A stretch of 58,391 nucleotides of DNA from Bacteroidota bacterium (GCA_023432985.1 JAEZEQ010000059.1:1-58391), one strand, 5' to 3'; numbered from the stretch's first letter, positions 6,919 through 15,787 are shown. Numbers and translations: made by a program. Notes: generated by a model from the sequence alone, not told the origin.

Positions 6919-9453
6919 TTATTCTTTCACAATCAGATTCATTTCCACACGTCTGTTTTGCTGACGTCCTTCATCTGTCGAATTGTCTCCAATTGGTTTA
7001 TCCGGACCATACCATTTGGTAATAAGTCGGCCCGAAGACACTCCTTTACGGTTCAAATAAGTTTTCACCGCAGTGGCTCTATTTTTACTTAAGGTAATAT
7101 TGCTTGAGCGACTACCTACATTATCGGTATGTCCTTCAATAAGCAAATTATAGATCACATTCTCTTTCAAATAGGTAGCCAAGTCGTCAAGAGACTCGTA
7201 TGAACTGGAGCGTATGGTAGATTTTCCGGTATTGAATTCCAGATTGTCGAAAGCGCGTTTCAATACTTCTTTCGCTTTTTCGTCAATTTCAGGACAACCA
7301 AAGTTTTCTTTTACACCCGGAGTTTTCGGACATTTATCTTCAAGGTCAATAATTCCGTCTCCGTCTGTGTCGGCATATGGACATCCTCCGTTTTCAATCG
7401 GACCGGCCTGAGTCGGACATTTATCCTCTGTATCCTTAATTCCATCTCCATCCGCATCGGTTTGAGGACAACCTTTTAATTCAGGTATACCCGGAACGGT
7501 AGGACAAGCATCCTCCGGATCAATTACACCGTCACCATCTGTATCCGGACAACCTTTCATTTCTTTTGGCCCGGCAATGGTCGGACAAATATCTTCTTTA
7601 TCCATTACACCATCTCCATCTTGATCAGGACAACCATTGAATTCGGCCGGCCCTGATTCATCCGGACAAGCATCATCATTATCAGCAATTCCATCCCCAT
7701 CACGATCCGGACATCCTTTCAATGCAGCTATACCAAATTCATCCGGACAAGCATCTTCGCTATCAATGATTTTGTCGCCATCACGATCAGGACAACCTTT
7801 GAATTCTGCCAAACCGGCTTCATCCGGACAAGCATCTTCTGTATCAACGATTCCATCATTATCTCTATCCGGACAACCCTGACTTTTACAATTTCCTTTT
7901 TCTTTCTTACAAAGATCCATTTTATTCGATACGCCATCTTTGTCTTTATCTTTCAAGCGAGAATATGGAATTGGAATTTTAAAGCCTACATGAACATCTG
8001 CACCGGTTCCTTTTTTACCGAAGAGACTCAATAAATTGTTCGTTCCAACGATAACCGGACCTAAACGCAAAGTTGTACCCACACGGAAATTACCGGTGAA
8101 TTCATAACTAAGCGGTACATAAACTCCTACCCATGAATGATCATACTTGGGTGTCAATGCGACTATGTTGGTATAATGCACCTGATTCGGAGCAAATCCT
8201 GGTGAAATAGTAGCTTGAAAATTCAACCCAAAACCTTTCCAAATATTATAATCTAAAAAGATATTGAAGCGTGTCGGCAAACCCATCATAAAGCTCTTGC
8301 GTCCGGAACTGTCTAAAGTTGCCAAGGTGCGCAAAGTATCGGTAACGGATTCTATACCTTTTCCAAAATTAAAATAATTCACATCCGCATTTTGGAAATT
8401 TACATGATACCTACCATTGGCATTCTCTACATCATTTCCGTCTACATCTTTATAGTCTGCAAAATTTTGTTTAAAGGAAATAAAGCCCATATCAATAATA
8501 CTGGCGCCTACAGACAATTTATAGCGGTTTTGATCCATTCTCCACCACTTCTTGCAATCCATTTCATATTGGAAATCATTCTTCTTCGGACGCCATTCAT
8601 ACACAAATCCAAAATCGGCACCGAAACCCGGACTTAATCCGCGCATAGAAAATAATTGCTCATTAAACCAAGGCCTCATTTCACTACGATCCATATTGTA
8701 ATATGAAGATGCAGCGGTAGGCGAATTAGGTGTATGGTAATAATCCATTTCGGCATCTACCGACATAGAATCAACACCCGGGAAATCATAATTAAACTTC
8801 GTTATATTGGCATAGCCGCCCATTTGGCCTAAAACCAATTTAAGCGTACCACCCACTTTCACCATATGTTTGTCGTTATCCAAAATCACACGACTATAAG
8901 TAAACCCGAAATCAGTCCACGTCGCATATTTAAAAGAAAAACGAGGATCTAAAGATGGATTATTAAACAAAGCTCCACCCAATGCCGAATCCGTTTTGGC
9001 ATTAATACCACCATACATGGCACGGGCAAATTTATCTTCCACATTGTCTAAATTGGCAATGGCATTTTGATGCCAGGTAAATGCAAAACCATTTTTGGCT
9101 CCGTTTTCTCCACCCCAGTTAAACATAAATGAAAGTGGCATCAAAGCCTGTGTTTGCATAGAGGCATACTTCTTTCGGCCATGCGCAAGTTCGGATGCCG
9201 AATAAACATTCGTTGAATCCCACATTTTAAGCAGCATCTTAGAGGAATTGGCACGCACATAATTATTCTGCACGCTAGCACCCACTCCTATAATGTTTAA
9301 ATCGAACTCCATTCGATTATCGGCAATGGCCGGATTGTAAACCACGTTGTTTACTCCTCCATATGGACTAGACCTTAAACCTAGAAAAGTTTGTGCTTGC
9401 AGCGAACCTAATAAGAGTGGTAAGCCGGCTAGACAAGTAAATAGTTTTTTCAT
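6919..9453 (-). CDS. OmpA-family outer-membrane protein with DUF5723 and TSP3 repeats
   Basis: An 844-residue envelope protein. Seen in order: a signal peptide (MKKLFTCLAGLPLLLGSLQAQ), a large DUF5723-type region of about 500 residues rich in barrel-like strands, eight thrombospondin type-3-like calcium repeats (D-x-D-x-D-G...DxCP, for example DRDGDGIADNDDACPDE), and a C-terminal OmpA/MotB peptidoglycan-binding domain (LIEGHTDNVGSRSSN, LSKNRATAVKTYL, GRQQNRRVEMNLI). It probably anchors the outer membrane to peptidoglycan through a calcium-stiffened spacer. The start is the MKK methionine at 9453; a longer frame to 9504 would run through the promoter. It has its own promoter with an embedded palindrome and a strong terminator. 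Confidence 0.88.
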   Translation of the reverse strand: MKKLFTCLAGLPLLLGSLQAQTFLGLRSSPYGGVNNVVYNPAIADNRMEFDLNIIGVGASVQNNYVRANSSKMLLKMWDSTNVYSASELAHGRKKYASMQTQALMPLSFMFNWGGENGAKNGFAFTWHQNAIANLDNVEDKFARAMYGGINAKTDSALGGALFNNPSLDPRFSFKYATWTDFGFTYSRVILDNDKHMVKVGGTLKLVLGQMGGYANITKFNYDFPGVDSMSVDAEMDYYHTPNSPTAASSYYNMDRSEMRPWFNEQLFSMRGLSPGFGADFGFVYEWRPKKNDFQYEMDCKKWWRMDQNRYKLSVGASIIDMGFISFKQNFADYKDVDGNDVENANGRYHVNFQNADVNYFNFGKGIESVTDTLRTLATLDSSGRKSFMMGLPTRFNIFLDYNIWKGFGLNFQATISPGFAPNQVHYTNIVALTPKYDHSWVGVYVPLSYEFTGNFRVGTTLRLGPVIVGTNNLLSLFGKKGTGADVHVGFKIPIPYSRLKDKDKDGVSNKMDLCKKEKGNCKSQGCPDRDNDGIVDTEDACPDEAGLAEFKGCPDRDGDKIIDSEDACPDEFGIAALKGCPDRDGDGIADNDDACPDESGPAEFNGCPDQDGDGVMDKEDICPTIAGPKEMKGCPDTDGDGVIDPEDACPTVPGIPELKGCPQTDADGDGIKDTEDKCPTQAGPIENGGCPYADTDGDGIIDLEDKCPKTPGVKENFGCPEIDEKAKEVLKRAFDNLEFNTGKSTIRSSSYESLDDLATYLKENVIYNLLIEGHTDNVGSRSSNITLSKNRATAVKTYLNRKGVSSGRLITKWYGPDKPIGDNSTDEGRQQNRRVEMNLIVKE
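7290..7960 (-). repeat. Eight tandem TSP3 calcium-type repeats within the ompA-like gene
   Basis: Units of roughly 23 residues (about 69 nt) with D-x-D-x-D-G-x-x-D-x-x-D-x-C-P cores. One unit has DGDK in place of DGDG. The DNA copies are diverged but visibly similar, for example the recurring tcatccggacaagcatc on the plus strand. Confidence 0.85.
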
Positions 9454-9468
9454 AAATTGAAGTTTGCA

Positions 9469-9501
9469 CAAATATATTACATTTTCTAATGTAATTAACA
9501 A
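9469..9501 (-). promoter_or_regulatory. Promoter of the OmpA-family gene
   Basis: Minus strand TTG (9499-9501), 22-nt spacer, TATATTTG (9469-9476), 15 nt before the ATG at 9453. This matches the Bacteroidota TTG-N17-23-TAnnTTTG pattern. Confidence 0.7.
9476..9495. promoter_or_regulatory. Operator-like palindrome between -33 and -7 boxes
   Basis: ATTACATT-TTCT-AATGTAAT is a perfect 8+8 bp inverted repeat filling the promoter spacer of the ompA-like gene. A protein bound here would cover the RNA polymerase contact region. The regulator is unknown. Confidence 0.45.
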
Positions 9502-9524
9502 CAATTTAAGACTTAATACAAAGG

Positions 9525-10658
9525 CTATACAGAAATAACTCTTAATGAAGTTTTTACATATTGCGCTTTTTGGCGTGCTTCCTCTAAAGTAGAGCCTAAA
9601 ATGGTAATATGCCCCATTTTTCGATAGGGTTTTGTTGTTGTTTTTCCGTATAAATGTATATATACATTATCCAAAGCGAGTACTTTTTCTATACCTTCAT
9701 AATGAGCGGGACCACTATATGCAGGATCTCCTAACAAATTAATCATTACGGCAGGCATAATTCCCTCGGTATTACCTAAAGGTAAATTACATATACTTCT
9801 AAAATGTATATCGAACTGGGAAACATAATTGGCCTCTATGGTATGATGCCCGCTGTTATGTGGCCTGGGCGCTACTTCGTTTACCCAAATTTCCCCATTC
9901 TTTAATACAAACATTTCTACGGCCAAAATGCCAATCATGTCCAGCTTCTGTATCAATTCTATCGCTATAGATTTCGATTTAGCCTCTATCTCCTTACTAA
10001 CCGGTGCCGGAGCATATAAATATTCCACCATATGGGCCACTGCATTAAACTCCATGGCAACAGGCGGAAATGCAGCGATCTCGCCCGATTCATTGCGCGC
10101 TACAATTACCGATATTTCATAATCTAAATCGGCCATCTCTTCGATAACCGAAGCTGCATCAAAACAGGATTCCAAATCGGCATTATTACTCACTTTTCTT
10201 ACGCCATATCCATCATAACCCGATTTGCGCAATTTTTGAAAAAATGGGAATTTATCTGATTTAATTTCGGCTTTACTCTCTACCAGATAATAAGGAGCAG
10301 TTGGTATGGACTCCTTATCATAAAAGGCTTTTTGTAAACCTTTATCCTGAATTATTTTTAATACGGAAGCCTGAGGGTATACTTTTTTTCCCATTTTTTC
10401 TAATGCTTCCAGGGCATCGGCATTTACATCCTCAAACTCAATGCTGATAATATCAAGATCCTTTCCAAATGCAAGTACCTCATCATAGTCCTTGAAATTG
10501 CCACATACAAAATGTGGAGTCATCGATGCACAGGGTGCGTCTTTAGCAGGATCAAGTATATAAATTTGTGCATTGTAGTTATAGGCTTCCTGTATAAACA
10601 TTTTGCCTAATTGTCCGCCTCCTAATATGCCTATTTTTTTCTGAAATGCTGCTTCCAT
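9525..10658 (-). CDS. purK: 5-(carboxyamino)imidazole ribonucleotide synthase PurK
   Basis: A 377-residue ATP-grasp enzyme that carboxylates AIR to N5-CAIR in purine synthesis. Seen: N-terminal KIGILGGGQLGKMFIQEAYN, the ISIEFEDVNADALE segment, the ATP-grasp lid KLRKSGYDGYGV, and the metal and substrate site EMFVLKNGEIWVNEVAPRPH with NSGHHTIEA. The length is normal. The usual partner PurE is not adjacent. The only sensible ATG (10658) begins 5 nt after an exact -7 box (TACATTTG), so the mRNA is probably leaderless. Confidence 0.95.
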   Translation of the reverse strand: MEAAFQKKIGILGGGQLGKMFIQEAYNYNAQIYILDPAKDAPCASMTPHFVCGNFKDYDEVLAFGKDLDIISIEFEDVNADALEALEKMGKKVYPQASVLKIIQDKGLQKAFYDKESIPTAPYYLVESKAEIKSDKFPFFQKLRKSGYDGYGVRKVSNNADLESCFDAASVIEEMADLDYEISVIVARNESGEIAAFPPVAMEFNAVAHMVEYLYAPAPVSKEIEAKSKSIAIELIQKLDMIGILAVEMFVLKNGEIWVNEVAPRPHNSGHHTIEANYVSQFDIHFRSICNLPLGNTEGIMPAVMINLLGDPAYSGPAHYEGIEKVLALDNVYIHLYGKTTTKPYRKMGHITILGSTLEEARQKAQYVKTSLRVISV

Positions 10659-10662
10659 GCTG

Positions 10663-10670
10663 CAAATGTA
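10663..10670 (-). promoter_or_regulatory. -7 box abutting the purK start codon
   Basis: TACATTTG on the minus strand, with only 4 nt between it and the ATG at 10658. Transcription would begin at or next to the start codon. Confidence 0.5.
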
Positions 10671-10706
10671 ATGAATGCATCCGAAAAGTCAGATCACTGC
10701 TTTATT

Positions 10707-12113
10707 TTACCAGTTTCCAAAATCAGCAATCAACCCTATCTTAATGGCATATCCACTTACATTCAGCTCTACATTTCCGGTGGAACCACTAACCATAATT
10801 CCCGAATTGTATAATGAAACCATGGGTATGGAATATTGAACAACCGGTTTTAAAGTAAGCTGTTTCCCTATGGCGAAACGAGCTCCTGCGGTTAGATTAA
10901 TATCAAATTGCATATTAAAATGTCCGTCCGAACCATCGGGACGATTCAATTCATGAACCATAAAAGAGGTTTTGGCATTGGGCTCCGAAAAATCAAAACC
11001 GCCTCCCGAATAAGAATATTTTCCTCTATAGCCACTGAAAAAGGAGAGATTAAATCCGCCCCCTATCATAAAATATTTCCATTCTTGCCCTATATTGAAA
11101 TAAATACCCGGATAATAATTTCGACCTTGCTCCTTCACTTGCAAAGTCACCACATTTCCACCTCCGTCAACAACCTGAAGGGTATTCGATTCAAATTTAA
11201 ATGCTTTATCTTTTATGTTTATACCCGTACGAAATGTCAGCCCTTTGGCCAAAGATGCCCTGAATCCTAGTCCGACCTCAAATCCGACTCCGCCACTTTT
11301 TACGCGATACAAGGTATTTAATGTATTGGGATAGCTATACAAACTATAAGTCAGCATTGAGGAAACCTCTACGCCTATTGTTTTCTTTTGTTTTTGAGGC
11401 GTATTGTCTCTTAAAATGGGATAATCGTCGGTTGGATTTGTGATCAATTCCTCATCCTCAGCAGGAATATTTCCATTATCACTTGGCTTTTCTCCATCTT
11501 TTTGCCCATCATTCTCTTTGGGATCTTCAGCCAATTCTTTCCTTTTGGCCGCTTCAAATTCTTCATTATAATACTCTACAATCATCTCAATATCACCATA
11601 CTGATACATCTTGTCGTCAATACGTTGAGATAGATTATAATTATCGGCAAAATAATAAGACATTTCATTTCTGAACTTACTTTTGGAAGTAGGCACCAAT
11701 ACCAGTCTCTCATTATTTCTCTTAATATAATATTCGGTAACTACTTCTTTCTTTCCTTTAGTTTCCTTATACATATACTCATACAAAGAAACTTCGCCTT
11801 TCACTAATTCTGCCATAAAGACTTGTTTTCCTTCTGCATCTTTTTGCGAAATATATGTAATCCCCTGAAAAGAAAATCCGTCCAATTCCCTCGGCATATA
11901 TCTTTTGGCACCCATAGTCTGATCATTCCATACAGAAATTTGCTTAGAATAGCGCTCGGGACGCTCGGGCTTAATGCTCACTTCCAAGGTATCTCCATTC
12001 TTCAAAAAAATGATGCCCTTTTCATATTTTTCATTGCCTATTTGTGCAAATGCACTTGTAGAGATGCTAAAAAATATCAAAAGCATGAAATATAACGGAG
12101 TAATATGCCTCAT
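10707..12113 (-). CDS. Exported protein with C-terminal outer-membrane beta-barrel
   Basis: A 468-residue protein of unknown function. Seen: a signal peptide (MRHITPLYFMLLIFFSISTSAFAQ), an N-terminal domain with GIIFLKNGDTLEVSIKPE (a small beta-rich module common in Bacteroidota surface proteins), a charged low-complexity linker at about 200-235 (Lys/Glu/Asp/Pro), and a C-terminal region of alternating strands from about 245 to the end (GVEVSSMLTYSLYSY ... IGLIADFGNW) that looks like a small porin-type barrel ending in an aromatic residue. It lies upstream of purK on the same strand, with 48 nt between them. Confidence 0.75.
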   Translation of the reverse strand: MRHITPLYFMLLIFFSISTSAFAQIGNEKYEKGIIFLKNGDTLEVSIKPERPERYSKQISVWNDQTMGAKRYMPRELDGFSFQGITYISQKDAEGKQVFMAELVKGEVSLYEYMYKETKGKKEVVTEYYIKRNNERLVLVPTSKSKFRNEMSYYFADNYNLSQRIDDKMYQYGDIEMIVEYYNEEFEAAKRKELAEDPKENDGQKDGEKPSDNGNIPAEDEELITNPTDDYPILRDNTPQKQKKTIGVEVSSMLTYSLYSYPNTLNTLYRVKSGGVGFEVGLGFRASLAKGLTFRTGINIKDKAFKFESNTLQVVDGGGNVVTLQVKEQGRNYYPGIYFNIGQEWKYFMIGGGFNLSFFSGYRGKYSYSGGGFDFSEPNAKTSFMVHELNRPDGSDGHFNMQFDINLTAGARFAIGKQLTLKPVVQYSIPMVSLYNSGIMVSGSTGNVELNVSGYAIKIGLIADFGNW

Positions 12114-12206
12114 AAAGAATATTCAAATTAAATATTATGAAGCGAAAATACAACATTGATTTGAATTATCGTAAAACTTCGATTTCAAAATACGAATTTG
12201 TAACCC

Positions 12207-12214
12207 TATCTTTG
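12207..12214 (+). promoter_or_regulatory. -7 box for the hisS-hutH operon
   Basis: TATCTTTG followed by C, 19 nt before the hisS ATG, is an exact TAnnTTTG match. No convincing -33 element. Confidence 0.45.
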
Positions 12215-12233
12215 CCTCTCATTCAAATAAAAA

Positions 12234-13613
12234 ATGGCAAAAATTCAAGCAAATACACCCCAGGGCACAAGAGATTTTGGACCGGAAACTCTGTTTAAAA
12301 GGAGATTCATTTTTCAACATATTTCTCAAACCTTCGAAAAATATGGATATCAACCCATTGAAACTCCGGCTATGGAAAATTTGTCGACGCTTACCGGTAA
12401 ATACGGCGAAGAGGGCGACAGATTAATTTTCAAGATTTTGAATTCGGGCGATTTTCTGAGTAAACTTCCGGAAGATTATGTCGATTTTGATTCGAAAAAA
12501 TTAGGATTTGCAATCTCTGAAAAAGCACTCAGATACGATCTTACCGTCCCTTTTGCCCGTTTTGTAGTGCAACATAGAAATGAACTCAGCTTCCCATTCA
12601 AACGCTACCAAATTCAACCGGTTTGGCGTGCAGATAAACCTCAAAAAGGCCGATACAGAGAATTTACACAATGTGATGCCGATGTGGTGGGCTCCGATTC
12701 TTTGTTGTATGAAATCGAATTGATACAAATCTTCGATGAAGTGCTGAGTAAATTAAGTCTCCCCAATATTGTTATTAAAATCAATAATCGGAAAATTTTA
12801 TCAGGCATAGCGCAAAGTCTGGGAATAGAAAATCGAATGTCGGCATTTCTGATTGCCTTAGATAAACTCGATAAAATTGGCGAAGAAGGGGTTAAAAAGG
12901 AATTATTACAGAAAGATTTCGATGCCGATTGTATTGAAACAGCCTTCGGATTGCTATTGAATGACCTGGATAATAATGCATTGCTGGATCGCCTGGACGC
13001 CTATTTCGAAGGGTATGAAACGGGAAAAAAAGGAAGTGAAGAACTGCGATATATTCTTCGAGCTATTCAAAAAATCGGATTAAAATCGGCAGAAGTGAGG
13101 CTTGATCTCAGTTTGGCCAGAGGTCTCGATTATTATACCGGAGCCATTTTCGAAGTGGTTTCTGAAGGCTATGCCTCAGGCAGTATTTGTGGAGGCGGAC
13201 GATACGATAATCTCACCGATATTTTTGGCATGCCCAATATGTCGGGAGTGGGGATTTCATTCGGGGCCGATCGCATTTATGATTTAATGGAGCAATTGCA
13301 ATTATTCCCCGACCAATTAATGGCTTCCAGTCAGGTCCTTATTACGCATTTTGGCGAAAATGAAATTATGGAAGGATTGAAAATTGCACAAATTTTAAGA
13401 GAAAATAACATTAGAACCGAATTGTATCCACAATCGGATAAACTCAAAAAACAATTCGACTATGCCCAAAAGAAAAATATTCAATTCCTGCTCATGCTGG
13501 GCGAAAATGAGGTTAAATCGGGCATTTATATACTAAAAAATCAAATAACGGGCGAACAAGTTTCTGCGAATATGGAGCAGTTGCTTGAATTCTTGCATCA
13601 TAAATTACATTAA
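12234..13613 (+). CDS. hisS: Histidyl-tRNA synthetase
   Basis: A 459-residue class II synthetase that charges tRNA-His. Seen: N-terminal NTPQGTRDFGPETLFKRRFI, motif 2 FKRYQIQPVWRADKPQKGR, the histidine-specific LARGLDYYTGAIFE, motif 3 with GVGISFGADRIYDL, and a C-terminal anticodon-binding domain (QVLITHFGENE ... IQFLLMLGENE). The length is normal for the long bacterial form. It is followed 2 nt later by the histidine ammonia-lyase gene, so the enzyme that uses histidine for translation and the one that degrades it share a transcript. Confidence 0.96.
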   Translation: MAKIQANTPQGTRDFGPETLFKRRFIFQHISQTFEKYGYQPIETPAMENLSTLTGKYGEEGDRLIFKILNSGDFLSKLPEDYVDFDSKKLGFAISEKALRYDLTVPFARFVVQHRNELSFPFKRYQIQPVWRADKPQKGRYREFTQCDADVVGSDSLLYEIELIQIFDEVLSKLSLPNIVIKINNRKILSGIAQSLGIENRMSAFLIALDKLDKIGEEGVKKELLQKDFDADCIETAFGLLLNDLDNNALLDRLDAYFEGYETGKKGSEELRYILRAIQKIGLKSAEVRLDLSLARGLDYYTGAIFEVVSEGYASGSICGGGRYDNLTDIFGMPNMSGVGISFGADRIYDLMEQLQLFPDQLMASSQVLITHFGENEIMEGLKIAQILRENNIRTELYPQSDKLKKQFDYAQKKNIQFLLMLGENEVKSGIYILKNQITGEQVSANMEQLLEFLHHKLH

Positions 13614-13615
13614 TT

Positions 13616-15133
13616 ATGGCATCTGTATACGAAATTAATCAACATATTAGTTTACGCGAACTATCGAATCTGCCAAATTTTGACGGCATTGCAATTCATG
13701 AAGAAGCTGCCGCCAGAATTCAGAATTGTTATAATTGGCTGCACGATCTGCTCCGCTCTTCAGATAAAGCCTATTACGGCATTAATACCGGCTTTGGGGC
13801 CTTATGTAATACAGTCGTTCCCAAGGATCAACTCGGACAACTTCAGAAAAATCTGGTCTTATCACATGCCTGCGGAACAGGAAATGAACTGTCTCCCGAA
13901 ATTGTAAAAAACATGCTCTTCCTTAAAGCCCTCGGCTTGTCTAAAGGATATAGCGGCGTGCATAAAGATACGGTAGACTTATTGGTGGAATTTTATAACC
14001 GCGATATTATCCCTGTGCTATATGAAGCGGGCTCGCTCGGTGCATCGGGAGATTTAGCCCCCCTCGCCCATCTATCCTTGGCCTTGATTGGCGAAGGCGA
14101 AGTATGGCATAAGGGCAAGAAAAAAGCAGCGGGCGACCTGCTTGCCGAACATCAATTAACCCCGCTCCAACTCAAAGCAAAAGAAGGCCTGGCCCTACTA
14201 AATGGCACCCAATTTATGACCGGTGTAGGCACGCATATTTATATTCGCTTTCGTCGTCTGTGGCATGCAGCACACGCTGTTGCAGCGCTTTCTGCAGAAG
14301 CCTATAATTGCCGTCATGAAGCCTTTGACCCTGCCGTACACCGACTCAGACCGCATGCAGGACAGATTAAAAGTGCTGCTTTAATGCGCGACTTATTTCA
14401 CCAAAGTGCATATATTTTTGAAGGCGAAAAAGATGTGCAAGACCCCTACTCTTTCCGCTGTATTCCACAGGTACACGGAGCCAGTTGGGACGCTCTGCTC
14501 CATGCAGGAAAAATATTCGAAACCGAAATTAATGCCGTTACCGATAATCCGCTCATCGTACCGGAAGAAAATAAGGTTATTTCCGGAGGAAATTTCCACG
14601 GACAAACCCTAGCCATAACGCTCGATCAATTGTGTATAGCCATAAGTGAAATGGGAGGCATCAGTGAAAGAAGAATTTACAGATTGATTTCGGGAAAAAG
14701 AAATTTGCCCGCCTGCCTGATCGAAAATCCGGGAATGAATAGCGGATTTATGATTGTGCAATATGCCGCTGCCTCTCTCGCTTCCAAAAACAAACAGTAT
14801 TGTAGTCCGGCCAGCGCCGACAGTATAGAAAGTTCCCTCGGTCAGGAAGACCACGTGAGCATGGGAGCCAATGCGGCTATACAGTGTTTGGAAGTACTTG
14901 AAAATACAGAACGTATTTTGGGAATGGAATTGCTTGCTGCCTATCAGGGAATTGAATTGCGCGAAAAAAAGAATCACAGCGAAATGACCCAAAAGGTGAT
15001 GCATATACTAAAAGAAGCCGGACTGGAAAAAATCGAATCGGATATGTATATGCACCCTCTTATGGAAACAGCTCATCAACTGGTAAAAAAATTACACCAA
15101 ATTTGGAATGAAGATGAGATATGGACTGATTAA
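13616..15133 (+). CDS. hutH: Histidine ammonia-lyase
   Basis: A 505-residue aromatic amino acid lyase that deaminates L-histidine to urocanate. The MIO cofactor triad Ala143-Ser144-Gly145 lies in GSLGASGDLAPLAH. The catalytic Tyr54 is in YYGINTGFGAL. The selectivity position is Ser-His in NLVLSHACGTGN, which points to histidine, not tyrosine or phenylalanine. Other family motifs are EINAVTDNPL and GGNFHGQTLA. No hutU, hutI or hutG gene is seen nearby. It sits 2 nt after hisS and overlaps the next gene by 26 nt, indicating one operon. Confidence 0.93.
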   Translation: MASVYEINQHISLRELSNLPNFDGIAIHEEAAARIQNCYNWLHDLLRSSDKAYYGINTGFGALCNTVVPKDQLGQLQKNLVLSHACGTGNELSPEIVKNMLFLKALGLSKGYSGVHKDTVDLLVEFYNRDIIPVLYEAGSLGASGDLAPLAHLSLALIGEGEVWHKGKKKAAGDLLAEHQLTPLQLKAKEGLALLNGTQFMTGVGTHIYIRFRRLWHAAHAVAALSAEAYNCRHEAFDPAVHRLRPHAGQIKSAALMRDLFHQSAYIFEGEKDVQDPYSFRCIPQVHGASWDALLHAGKIFETEINAVTDNPLIVPEENKVISGGNFHGQTLAITLDQLCIAISEMGGISERRIYRLISGKRNLPACLIENPGMNSGFMIVQYAAASLASKNKQYCSPASADSIESSLGQEDHVSMGANAAIQCLEVLENTERILGMELLAAYQGIELREKKNHSEMTQKVMHILKEAGLEKIESDMYMHPLMETAHQLVKKLHQIWNEDEIWTD

Positions 15134-15755
15134 TTTTCTCATTTTATTTTTATTGCCGGTCAGCCTCTTTGCACAATACGACGAATGCGATTGTCCGCAA
15201 CACCCGGGAAAAATAAACAAAGAAATTGTTGCAGATTTTGACCTTATTTTTCGAGGAAAAATAATCAGCATTGAACCATGCAAGAATAAAGAAAAAATGG
15301 TGCTTTTTTATGGAGAGGAACTCTTTAAAGGCGAACGTATCCCACGTGAAATACCATTATTGATCTCCTGTGAAAAAGCATGTTCTTTCCAATTCGAATT
15401 GGAGGAAGAATGGCTGATTTATGCAAGAGAAGATAGTACTTTACCCTATTTTTGGAGGGCCGAATTATGCGAAAGATCGCGTAAAATTCCAATTCCCGGC
15501 AAGGAGGATCCGCATATTTTGTATAACGATATGCGTTATGATGAAGAAAGAGCGTATTTGATTAAAAATGTACACCCAAAGCCCATATTTATTGAGAATG
15601 AAGATTTGAAAATAATTGAACAGGAAGGCCTGAAAGTCATCGATGCAAATCGGGATATCACCCTGAATCATGTGCCCACTAAAATAATATTATTGGCTAT
15701 TTCGTTGGTATTTATGCTTGGTCTTATCTTCTTTATGAAAAAATGGATGAAATAA
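15108..15755 (+). CDS. Small exported membrane-anchored protein, NTR/TIMP-like
   Basis: A 215-residue protein not clearly recognised. Seen: a signal peptide (to LFAQ, about residue 23), then DECDCPQHP and DLIFRGKIISIEPC, a Cys-x-Cys start followed by an FRGK strand that resembles the netrin/TIMP-like (NTR) domain, two more cysteines in LLISCEKACSFQF, and a C-terminal transmembrane helix (about 192-209) followed by KKWMK. It is probably held in the cytoplasmic membrane with the domain outside. It overlaps the end of hutH by 26 nt; a second ATG lies at 15114. The NTR assignment is inference from the motif pattern. Confidence 0.6.
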   Translation: MKMRYGLINFLILFLLPVSLFAQYDECDCPQHPGKINKEIVADFDLIFRGKIISIEPCKNKEKMVLFYGEELFKGERIPREIPLLISCEKACSFQFELEEEWLIYAREDSTLPYFWRAELCERSRKIPIPGKEDPHILYNDMRYDEERAYLIKNVHPKPIFIENEDLKIIEQEGLKVIDANRDITLNHVPTKIILLAISLVFMLGLIFFMKKWMK

Positions 15756-15779
15756 TCCTATTCTCGTTCTTCGAATTTT

Positions 15780-15787
15780 TATCTTTG
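15780..15787 (+). promoter_or_regulatory. -7 box for the secreted esterase
   Basis: TATCTTTG, an exact TAnnTTTG match, 31 nt before the ATG at 15819. No clear -33 element. Confidence 0.4.

Noticed and set aside
7290..7960. Regular DNA repeats that could suggest a CRISPR array
   Set aside because: They encode in-frame TSP3 calcium repeats, are diverged, and lack constant spacers.
9454..9504. 17-residue upstream extension of the OmpA-family protein
   Set aside because: It covers the promoter and precedes a clear signal peptide start.
13616..15133. hutH as a tyrosine/phenylalanine ammonia-lyase of a pigment cluster
   Set aside because: The selectivity residues are Ser-His (histidine type) and no polyene or flexirubin genes are nearby.
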